Made by a program: the position numbers and the translations under genes | In this document: positions 47,501-59,500 of the stretch, piece by piece | Numbering within the stretch: the first letter of the stretch is position 1 | How the letters are laid out: each line of letters opens with the position of its first letter | DNA from: Globicephala melas | Lineage: Eukaryota; Chordata; Mammalia; Artiodactyla; Delphinidae | DNA: 64,000 nucleotides | Direction: 5' to 3' | NCBI RefSeq assembly: GCF_963455315.2 | Contig: NC_083325.1 | Location: 43,758,985-43,822,984, forward strand | Notes under the pieces: model-generated | Databases searched by the model: none | Told to the model about the DNA's origin: nothing | The model's input: the letters and a program-made list of their open reading frames with translations, nothing else

Positions 47501-50500
47501 ACCCAGAGGGTGGCAGGAACTTCCCCCGTTATAGTTAATTTGCAACATGCCTGCATTTGGAATCCGGTCTTCTAGCTTGTGTTCCTCTCTTTATTTTTTA
47601 ATTCCTCAAAACTACCTTTGTGGAATGGGCTATGTTCTTAATGATCCTAGGGAATATAATAAAAATAAGAATGGTAAATCTGTCAGGGACCCTGTAACAA
47701 AGCAGATGGTTGAGATATGATGAATTCCTTACATCATGCTTTCTGTACCTGTTCTCTTGGTGCCTGTTAAGTTCCAGCTGATCGATATAGAATGTACTTT
47801 TTCATAATAATAGGCTGTGGATTGCATAGCTCTTTCGTGTCTATTTTCAATTTCTATTCCTTTGATACCTGAGAAAATTGCAGAGTTGGTGAAACTCAAT
47901 CAGAGAATTATCTCCTAGAATTTTGTGTGAGTTCTCTAATGAAAGGGTATGTTTAGTAATGACAAGTAGATTATAAGATTATTTGGTTCATTCATTAAGT
48001 AAACATTTATTGAGAATCTACTTTGTGTCAGTCACTCAGCTAAGTGTGTATGAAGAAAGAGTTGCTGTAAATCCTAAAAGAAAGTTTACAATAATGGTAC
48101 TTAGTTTCACCCCAGGGTGAGATGTTGGGTTTTAACAGGGAACTCCTGGAAAGAAGAGGCAAATGATCTAGTGGTATTAGAATTAGAATCTTCTCTTGAT
48201 TTTTTTTTCTGGAGATTATCTCTAGTGTAGTTGCTGATCTTGCTTTCGGATTTAAGGATAGTCCTTTCTCTACCCTAAGTACTGTTGTGTGTTTTGTTTT
48301 TGTTTTTTAATAATCATAATTGCGTATTCTTTATACAGAATCTTATAATTGCAGTTTTGACATCTGTCATCTGGAATCCTTCATGTGTATAAAGCAGAGT
48401 AGGTGGGTGTAAAGTGGGTCTTTTTAGGTCTTTTGTTAGATAAATACATCCGCTGGGTCAAGAGAAAGCCAGAAAACGTTGGCATCTTTCATTGTGAATA
48501 CCTGGAGTTGAAGTGTCATCATTTGCACTCTTCTTAACTCTGTCTCTTTCAGTTCCTATTGTCCTTGCCATAAACAAATGTGACAAAGCTGAGGCTGATC
48601 CTGAGAAAGTGAAAAAAGAACTGCTAGCTTATGATGTGGTATGTGAGGATTATGGAGGCGACGTTCAAGCAGTGCATGTTTCTGCACTCACGGTAAGTGC
48701 GGGCACCTCAGAGACAGTGTGTTCAGATGGGAGTGCTACACGTCATGCACATAGTGCCTTATACCTAGAGAACATTTTGACATCCATAATTTCTGTTGTT
48801 GTTTAAAAATTCTCTGAGAACTAGGCGAAGCTGGTATCATTATCCTAGTTTGGCAGATTAGAAATTAGGCTCAGAAAGATTAGTCATCAATCCAGAGGGG
48901 TCAGGTTTACCTATTCTTTTCTTACTACGAGGTACTTAGAATGAAGAGAATAAGTGGTGAATGATGTGGGGATAGGATAATAGTAGGATAAAGACTTTTA
49001 AGCAGAAACGAAATTCAGTTGGTAATAAAAAGTGCTTGTTTTTAAAGTGAAAAACTATAGAATAGGTCTTAGGGCATTTAAGAGAAATTTAAACAAATAA
49101 AACTTTTTACTAATACAGTGTTGAAATATTTGGGTTCAGTTTGTTATTGATTGACTCAGTGTTTCTGTGAACTAAATTGCTGTAAGTTTTATAATGTTAT
49201 TTATGATGAATTCCATTTTCTTTTAAATTACCAATTATTCTCTTCTGGATAAAATACACCAAGGAAGCTCAGTACCTGCTTTGTGATAGCATTTTCCAAT
49301 TCTCTTGTCCTAAACAGGTTGCTGCTAAGTAAAAATTTCCTTTTTTGTCCATTCTTACCATATTCCATGGTTTACTTGTAATATGGACTTTTTTTCTTCT
49401 GATCATTCGATGAAGAAATTGTACTTTATTTGGCCACCTTCCTCCAATTAAGTCTCATTTTATCTTTACTTTTCCTAAATTTGTTACCTCCAAGATGATT
49501 AGAAATTATGCCTCTGTTAATAGTAAAATTATGCCTCTTTTTCTCTGAAACTCATAAAATGCCACCTTACTTGTCTTCTTTCTACTATACCTTGATTGTT
49601 ACTACGATGTGAAAACCAGATGGCAAGATTAGAACATTTGAAGACATGACCACCTTTTCTGCCCAGATATTAGATGAGTAGATAGATAGATGTAAAGCTG
49701 CTTAGGCAAATTTGGAGGCATGGCAAAGATGAATCCTGGGAATGGAGGTAAGAGAGTGGCAGGGAAGTAAGATGAGGCCTTCTTTTCTGATGAAGAATAG
49801 AGGACTCTTCATGCAAAGAAACAACCCCAGCTCTGCTTTTCAGAGCAGCATTTTGTAAATTGGAATAAATACTAGGAATAAGTAGATGGGTACGAAAAGT
49901 GTTTAGTTAGTTTTGTTACAGTTGTTTCTGTTGCTTTATATTGTAACAATTGTGAGCAAGCTCTTAGCTGACATGGAGAATGGAAAAATCCCTTGTCTAT
50001 CAGTTCCAGTTCCATCACCCGTTAATCAGCTGCATGATCTTGGAGACTTAGAAAGCATAGTAGACATAGATCATTAAATGTGAAAGAATCATCTAATCTA
50101 GCTCCTTCATTTTACAGTTGAGGAAAGGTGATCCAGGAGGTGAACTGATTTTCCAAGGTTGTACAGCTGGTAGTTGCAGAGTATAGGTTATAGTTTGGGT
50201 CTAGTCAGTGCTTTTTCTCCTTATTTATTTAATAAGAGTAAGTAGTGTTTGATTTACTTATTTTACAGGATTCTTGAGTGGATCAGATGAAATCAGTGAA
50301 AGCTTGTTCAATTGGATAGAACTTCAATTGTAATGTAGCACTGTAAAGAAAGTGAGAGGAAGAAAACACAATTGTAGAGACAGATGGAGGACAGAGGGTG
50401 AAAGAAGCATGTGTTTATAAAAGGGTATTAACAGGGCTTCCCTGGTGGCGCAGTGGTTGAGAGTCTGCCTGCCGATGCAGGGGACGTGGATTCGTGCCCC

Positions 50501-53500
50501 GGTCCGGGAAGATCCCACATGCCGCGGAGCGGCTGGGCCCGTGAGCCATGGCCGCTGGGCCTGCGCGTACTCCGCAACGGGAGAGGCCACAACAGTGAGA
50601 GGCCCGTGTACCGCAAAAAAAAAGGGTATTAACGAACTCTAGTAGATATTCTTAAAAAAATATAGATAGATAGATAGATAGATAGATGGATAATATATAT
50701 ATTATATATGTATAATATCTATCTATATATGTATAGCCACTGTTTGTTGCAAGATCAGTCCCTGGGTCAGATTTTCTTGCTTATCTCTTCTTCCCTCCCT
50801 CCCTTCCTCCCTCCCTTCCTTCTTTCCTTCTGTCAAATAGGGTAATTCATGTTTTGGGGGTTTTCTTAAACATCTTTATTAGAGTATAATTGCTTTACAA
50901 TGGTGTGTTAGTTTCTGCTTTATAACAAAGAGAATCAGCTATACATATATCCCCATATCTCCTCCCTCTTGCATCTCCCTCCCACCCTCCCTATCCCAGC
51001 CCTCTAGGTGGTCACAAAGCACTGAGCTGATCTCCCTGTACTATGCGGCAGCTTCCCACTAGCTATCAGTTTTACATTTGGTAGTGTATATAAGTCCATG
51101 CCACTCTTACTTTGTCCCAGCTTACCCTTCCCCCTCCCCGTATCCTCAAGTCCGTTCTCTACGTCTGCATCTTTATTCCTGTCCTGCCCCTAGGTTCTTC
51201 ATAACCATTTTTTCTTTATTTTTTTAGATTCCATATATATGTGTTAGCATACGGTATTTGTTTTTCTCTTTCTGACTTACTTCACTCTGTATGACAGACT
51301 CTAGGTCCATCCACCTCACTACAAATAACTCAGTTTCCTTTCTTTTTATGGCTGAGTAATATTCCATTGTGTAACTGTGCCACATCTTCTTCATCTGTTC
51401 ATCTGTCTGTGGACACTTAGGTTGCTTCCATGTCCTGGCTATTGTAAATACAGCTGCAGTGAACACTGTGGGACATGACTCTTTGAACAATGGTTTTCTC
51501 AGGGTATATGCCCAGTAGTGGGATTGCTGGGTCATATGGTAGTTCTACATTTAGTTTTTTAAGGAACCTCCATACTGTTCTCCATAGTGGCTGTATCAAT
51601 TTACATTCCCACCAACAGTGCAAGAGGGTTCCCTTTTCTCCACACCCTCTCCAGCATTTATTCTTGTACATTTTTTGATGATGGCCATTCTGACCGGTGT
51701 GAGGTGATACCTCATTGTAGTTTTGACTTGTGTTTCTCTAATGATTAATGATGTTGAGCCTTCTTTCATGTGTTTGTTGGCAATATGTATATCTTCTTGG
51801 AGAAATGTCTATTTAGGTCTTCTGCCCATTTTTGGATTGGGTTGTTTGTTTATTTGATACTGAGCTGCATGAACTGCTTGTAAATTTTGACGATTAATCC
51901 TTTGTCAGTTGCTTCATTTGCAAATATTTCCTCCCATTCTGAGGGTTGTCTTTTCATCTTGTTTATGGTTTCCTTTGCTGTGCAAAAGCTTTTAAGTTTC
52001 ATTAGGTCCCATTTGTTTATTTTTGGTTTTATTTCCATTTCTCTAGGAGGTGAGTCAAAAAGGATCTTGCTGTGATTTATGTCATAGAGTGTTCTGCCTA
52101 TGTTTTCCTCTAAGAGTTGTATAGTGTCTGGCCTTACATTTAGGTCTTTAATCCATTTAGAGTTTATTTTTGTGTATGGTGTTAGGGAGTGATCTAATCT
52201 CATACTTTTACATGTACCTGACCAGTTTTCCCAGCACCACTTATTGAAGAGGCTGTCTTTTCTCCACTGTACATTCCTGCCTCCTTTATCAAAGATAAGG
52301 TGACCATATGTGCGTGGGTTTATCTCTGGGCCTTCTATCCTGTTCCATTGATCTATATTTCTGTTTTTGTGCCAGTACCATACTGTCTTGATTACTGTAG
52401 CTTTGTAGTATAGTCTGAAGTCAGGGAGCCTGATTCCCCCAGCTCTGTTTTTCGTTCTCAAGATTGCTTTGGCTATTCGGGGTCTTTTGTGTTTCCATAC
52501 AAATTGTGAAATTTTTTGTTCTAGTTCTATGAAAAATGCCATTGGTAGTTTGATAGGGATTGCATTGAATCTGTAGATTGCTTTGGGTAGTAGAGTCATT
52601 TTCACAATGTTGATTCTTCCAATCCAAGAACCTGGTATATCTCTTCATCTGTTTGTATCATCTTTAATTTCTTTCATCAGTGTCTTATAGTTTTCTGCAT
52701 ACAGGTTTTTTATCTCCTTAAGTAGGCTTATTCCTAGCTATTTTATTCTTTTTGTTTCAGTGGTAAATGGTAGTGTTTCCTTAATTTTTCTTTCAGATTT
52801 TTCATCATTAGTGTATAGGAACTCAAGAATTTTCTGTGCATTAATTTTGTATCCTGCTACTTTACCAAATTCATTGATTAGCTCTAGTAGTTTTCTGGTA
52901 GCATCTTTAGGATTCTCTATGTATAGTATCATGTCATCTGCAAACAGTGACAGCTTTACTTCTTCTTTTCCGATTTGGATTTCTTTTATTTCTTTTTCTT
53001 CTCCGATTGCTGTGACTAAAAGTTCCAAAACTATGTTGAATAATGGCAGTGAGACTGGGCAGCCTTGTCTTGTTCCTGATCTTAGTGGAAATGCTTTCAG
53101 TTTTTTACCATTGAGAAAGGTGTTGGCTGTGGGTTTGTCACATATGACCTTTATTATGTTGAGGTAAGTTCCCTTTATGCCTACCCTCTGGAAGGTTTTT
53201 ATCATAAATGGGTGTTGAATTTTGTCAAAAGCTTTGTCTGCATCTATTGAGTTGATCATATGGTTTTTCTTCTTCAGTTTGTTAATATGGTGTATCACAT
53301 TGATTGATTTGCGTATATTGAAGAATCCTTGCATTCCTGGGATAAACCCCACTCGATCATGGTGTATGATCCTTTTAATGTGCTGTTGGATTCTTTTTGC
53401 TAGTATTTTGTTGAGGATTTTTGCGTCTATGTTCATCAGTGATATTGGCCTGTAGTTTTCTTTCTTTGTAACATCTTTGTCTGGTTTTGGTATCAGGGTG

Positions 53501-56500
53501 ATGGTGGCTTCGTAGAATGATTTTGGGAGTGTTCCTCCCTCTGCTATATTTTGGAAGAGTTTGAGAAGTATAGGAGTTAGTTCATCTCTAAATGTTTGAT
53601 AGAATTCACCTGTGAAGCCATATGATCCTGAGCTTTTGTTTCTTGGAAGATTTTTAATCACAGTCTCAATTTCAGTGCTTTTGATTGGTCTGTTCATATT
53701 TTCTATTTCTTCCTGGTTCAGTCTTGGAAAGTTGCGCATTTCTAAGAATTTGTCCATTTCTTCCAGGTTGTCCATTTTATTGGCCTATAGTTGCTTATAG
53801 TAATCTCTCATGATCCTTTGTATTTCTGCAGTGTTAGTTCTTACTTCTGCTTTTTCATTTCTAATTCTATTGATTTGAGTCTTTTTTTTTTTTTTTTTTT
53901 TGGCGGTACACGGGCCTCTCACTCTTGTGACCTCTCCTGTTGCGGAGCACAGGCTCCAGATGCGCGGCTCAGCGGCCATGGCTCACAGGCCCAGCTGCTC
54001 CATGGCATGTGGGATCTTAGCGGACTGGTGCACGAACCCATGTCCCCTGCATCGGCAGGCGGACTCTCAACCACTGCGCCACCAGGGAAGCCCTCTCCCT
54101 TTTTTTCTTGATGAGTCTGGCTAATGGTTTATCAATTATGTTTATCTTCTCAAAAACCCAGCTTTTAGTTTGATTGATCTTTGCTATTTTTTCCTTCATT
54201 TCGTTTTCATTTATTTCTGATCTTTATGGTTTCTTTCCTTCTGCTAACTTTGGGGTTTTTTTGTTCTTCTTTCTCTAGTTGCTTTAGGTGTAAGGTTAGG
54301 TTGTTTATTTGAGATGTTTCTTGTGTCTTGAGGTAAGATTGTATTGCTATAAACTTCCCTCTTAGAACTGCTTTGCTGCATCCAATAGGTTTTGGTTTGT
54401 CGTGTTTTCATTGTCATTTGTTTCTAGGTATTTTTTTATTTCCTCTTTGATTTCTTCAGTGATCTCTTGGTTATTAAGTAGTGTATCGTTTAGCCTCCAT
54501 GTGTCTGTATGTTTTACAGATTTTTTTCCTGTAATTGATATCTAGTCTCGTAGTATTGTGTAATTCATGTTTTTAATGCTTAAAGAGAAAAGTGTAACTG
54601 TCGAGAATTATTTGGCTTTCTGATCCTGGTATTTACATTTACAGATATTATTTATTAATGTATATTAACAGGGTTTTTGTTATTAAAGGGCGATAACATG
54701 ATGGCTTTGGCAGAGGCAACAATTGCTCTTGCAGAAATGTTAGAATTGAAAGCAGACCCTACTGGTCCAGTTGAAGGAACAGTAATAGAATCTTTCACAG
54801 ACAAAGGAAGAGGGTAGGTCTGTTAAAATGGTTGCTTTCTAATAATTTTATTTCATTGTTTTTGTGACTTGATTATATAACAGTATCTTATGTTTATTGC
54901 ACATTATTGTTAGTCCCTGAACAATATTTTCAAAGCATTTGTTTTAAAAAATATTGATTTCCCTGGCAGTCCAGTGGTTAAGACTCCACGCTTCCACTGC
55001 AGGGGGCACGAGTTCGACGCCTGGTTGGGGAAGTTCTGCATGCCGCTGCGGTGCAGCCAAAAAATATATATTTTTTTAAAATAAAAATAAAAAGTACTTT
55101 ATTGCACTGGCACACAGAACACAAACATGCAGTTATCAGTAGATCTTAGCAAATATGTGTATACACTTAGTAGTCATATTTAGGTGACTTAGTAGTTCAA
55201 TTTGCTTGGTATCTTTTTTTCTCCCCACTGACTTAACTGAATTGCTAAAGCCTTATAGACTAACATAACTTGGAATAAAATGGCAATTGTTGCATTTTAG
55301 GGTTTCTAAATTCTTTATGTTCTTACCCATTAATATATAGTAAGATTGTTGGAATAGTGTTCTCTTCTTTAATTTCCCTCCCTATTAGCAAAAGAGGTCT
55401 TTTCACTGCTTAACAAATTATAGAAAGGAGATTAGGATTCTGTCAGAACACTTAGCTGTCTGCACCCTTCACTACCATAACCTTACAAGAAATGTTTTTT
55501 GTTTTCTTTTAATTGTAAAAATTGCATAATATTAAATTTACCATCTTAACTATTTTGAAATGTACAGTTTAGTAGTATTAAGTATATTCATATTGTTGTG
55601 CAACAGATCTCTAGAACTTTTTCATCTTGCAAAACAAACTCTGTACCCATGAAGCACTAATTTCCCCGCCCTCCTCCACCCAGCCTTTGGCAGCTATCTT
55701 TCAGTAGTTGTTTCCATGATTTTGGCTACTTTAGATACTTCATATGAGTGGAATCATGTAATATTGTCCTTTTTGACTGGCTTATTTCATTTAGCATATG
55801 TTCGTCCAGGAGGTTCATCCGTATGCTAGCATGTGACAGGATTTTCTTTTTTTAAGGTTTTATAATATTCCATTATACATACATACTGCATGTTCTTTAT
55901 CCATTCTTCCACTGATGGACATTTAGCTTGTAATTTTGAAGAAATGTCTTTATAGTATGAAAAACTGTTTGAGAAGTTGAGAAGTGGTGGAATTAACCCT
56001 GTGTGTTCAAATTATATATTTTTTAATCTCATAAAGATATCTTTACTGAGAAAGTGCCATTATATCATGATTATGGCATTAAGAGTATATACTTCTATTT
56101 TCATATTAGTCCTGTTACTACAGCTATAATTCAAAGAGGAACTTTGAGAAAAGGCTCCATTCTGGTTGCTGGAAAGAGTTGGGCAAAAGTACGCTTAATG
56201 TTTGATGAAAATGACAAAGTAATCAATGAGGCCTGTCCCAGCATGCCAGTGGGAATTATAGGCTGGAGAGACTTCCCTTCTGCAGGAGATGAAATTCTTG
56301 AAGTAGAATCTGAGGTATATCAAGCTTAATTCCTCTACAGTAGATATGATATAATGATTTAAAATATCAATCTATAATGTTATACCAAATAAGTAATAAA
56401 TAATTCAGGACTATAACGGGCTGTGAGGGGGGGCTAGTGATGTCATTTTAGAGTTTGGCTGTAAAATTTGGCTTTTAAAATTTGAGATAAGATTTTTAAA

Positions 56501-59500
56501 TAATTTCAAATTTACACAAAGCCTCCATATAAAGGTTTTGTAAGTTTCTTAAAACTTTAAAATTAGTGGTTTCATATATGAGCTAGGCTAATTTCATAGT
56601 GGAGGAAAAAACCAGCAGTTACTGGTTTCTATTTAGTTAAATAATTCCCTTTTTTTTTTTTTCCCCTATAAAGCCAAGGGCACGTGAAGTTGTTCACTGG
56701 AGGAAGTATGAGCAAGAACAGGAGAAAAATAAAGAGGATCTGGAATTAATAGAAAAAAAACGAAAGGAACACCAAGAAGCACATCGGAAAGCCCGCGAGA
56801 AGTATGGCACTTTGCACTGGAAGGCGAGGTCATTTATAAAGTACAAAATAAAAAAACAGCAGCAACCCTTAAAGCCAAAAGAAAAAGCAGGAGGAGATTC
56901 AAATGTACTTCCTATAATTATTAAAGGTGACTTTTAAAAGATTTTACTTTACATCTCATTTTAGGAATATATGTATTTCGTCATTCTCACAATTAATTTG
57001 GCCATTAAATTTAAGCCAAAATGATTTCAGTATTTTAGGGGGGGAATTTTAAAAAATTGAGATATACTTGACATGTAACATTATATTAGTTTCATGATGA
57101 TTCAGTATTTGCATATATGGTGAAATGATCACCATAATAAGTCTAGTTAACATCTGTCACCATGCTTAGTTATAAAATTTTTTTTTCTTGTGATGAGCAC
57201 TTTTAATATCTACTCTCTTAGCAACTTTCAAATATGCAGTGAAGTGTTATTAACTATAGTCACCGTGCTGCATATTATATTCCCATGACATATTTACTTT
57301 ATAACTGGAAGTTTGTACCTTTTGACCCTCTTCACCCTTTTTGCCCACCCCCTCACTGGGGGAGATTTCCTTAGTAAACATTTATCTAGTGGATTTTGTT
57401 GTAAATGTACATTTGGTTCTTTATACTTTATTCAGTTAAGTAGATACTTATAATGCTAAACCTAAAGAAAAGTGGATTTTGTGGTAAATGCTATTCCTAT
57501 TATTGCTTTAAATAGATTATTGTCATTTTTGTGTCTGTTAATTTCTAACTCCTATCACCAATAATTTTAAACTTTTGCTGCATTTAGGTGATGTTGACGG
57601 TTCCGTAGAGGCCATTTTGAACATTATGGATACCTATGATGCTTCACATGAGTGTGAACTAGAGTTAGTACATTCTGGTGTGGGTGATATTAGTGAAAAT
57701 GATGTTAACCTTGCTGAAACATTTCATGGTGAGGATTCCATTTCCTGTTTTTTTAACTGTGTTCCCTAGAGCATACTCTGAACCATTTGCTTCTGTCTTT
57801 TCTTGCTGGGCTAGTCACACCTGACATTTTACCCCCATCGGTATCCCCCTTCCTGTTGCAGTTCAGTCTCAGCTAGTGATTGAGGGCAAGTGGGATGTGC
57901 AGTATTGCAGCCACAGCTCCACTGTGGCTGTCATTGTTGTACTGAAACTTTGGGGAACTATTTCAAGCCCCAGTAGTATTTCTTGAATGTACCATTACTG
58001 CCTCCTCACCACTTCCAGGTTCCCCCCCAACCCAGGCTTGGTTCTCTCTCTCTCTCTCTTTCATTTAGACTTTTTGAATGCTCTTCAATCTGCAATCAGC
58101 CTACTCAGTACTTTCCTTCATCTTTTACTTTTGGTTGCCTATTTTTGTTTACTTATAATTTTACAAATTATATTTTTCTTAAATCAAAAGCTCTTTTTAG
58201 CTTTATATGCCTTGAAGAAAAGGGGACTGTTTGTGAGTCAAACTTACGATACATGGAAAGGGGACTCATGACTGCATGACTGTCGCTTTAACTAGGTTTA
58301 ACATCTAGGCAAAGCACCAGTGTTATTGAGTGATTAATGAATCATTTAGGAAGGGGGTACTTCATGACCTAACTTGATTAGAATTAGATGTTACCTCTAC
58401 TACTGAAAAGATGTTTTCAATAATGTTGGTTATTTCAAAGTATTTTATGGGCACTGACTTTTCTATTAATGCAGATAGTATGATGCATTGAATGATTTCT
58501 TAATGATAATAAGACTTTCAAGGTGGTTCTGTTTTTCTCCTGATTAAGCCATTTGCGTAAATTTTTTTTCACACCCCCAACGTATTTGCAGTTAAATACA
58601 TTATTTGTTCTTTGGTAAAATGGTCAGCTCCATGGAACTTCTTTCATTTCTTAAACAACTCTTGAACTTTACCAATTAAGTAACTACAGTTGACACTTGA
58701 ACAACACGGGTTTGAACTGCGGGTCCACTTATACGTGGATTTTTTCAATAGTAAATATTACAGTGTACTACAAGATCCGAGGTTGGTTAACTCCTCGGAT
58801 GTGGAGGAACCGCAATTATATGGAGGGCCAACCATAAATTATGCTCGGATTTTCAACTACACGGAGGATTGGTGCCCCTAACACCTGTGTTGCTCAAGGG
58901 TCATCTGTATTTTTTGAATATCTTTTGGCCAGCTGAATATCTAAAAGCAAACAACAAAAGTTGTAGACTATAAGATTATAATTAATAACAGAATTGTTAT
59001 TAAAATAATGTAGTATTTCAGTTCTAATCATTTTTTTCTTATTTCTCTGGTATGAAAGCTTCGTTTAGCATATTGCCTTGCACGTAATGGTCATTTAAAA
59101 TAATGTTCCTTAAATGATTGGATTTAAAAATCATAAAGAAATTTTCCTTGTTTAATAAGCCACAGTAGAATTTATAAAATCCTTTCATTAATTTAAAAAA
59201 TTAACTAGTTTTCATGAGAAAAAATTGTAGAATTTACCTCTCCTACTCACTTTTAATTTACATAGAAGCAAAAATTTAGATTTGAGTTTTTGCTTGGAAG
59301 ACAAACTGTTTAATGCAATATTTGTGCTACTTTATTGTATTTATGCTTTCCAGGTGTTATATACGGCTTCAATGTGAATGCAGGCAATGTTATCCAGCAG
59401 TCGGCTGCAAAAAAAGGAGTAAAAATTAAACTTCACAAAATCATTTACCGTCTTATTGAAGATTTGCAGGAGGAACTGAGCAGTAGATTGCCCTGCATTG

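Larger units (their letters stand above)
48693..54688 (+). other. MTIF2 6-kb intron
   Basis: Holds MIR-like relics (about 48770-48905 and 50055-50215), a cetacean SINE, an AT/GATA repeat and the antisense L1. 48910-50050 is unrecognised. Confidence 0.65.

Noticed and set aside
51224..53775. Active L1 ORF2
   Set aside because: The frame is broken several times, the endonuclease and ORF1 are absent, and a SINE interrupts it.
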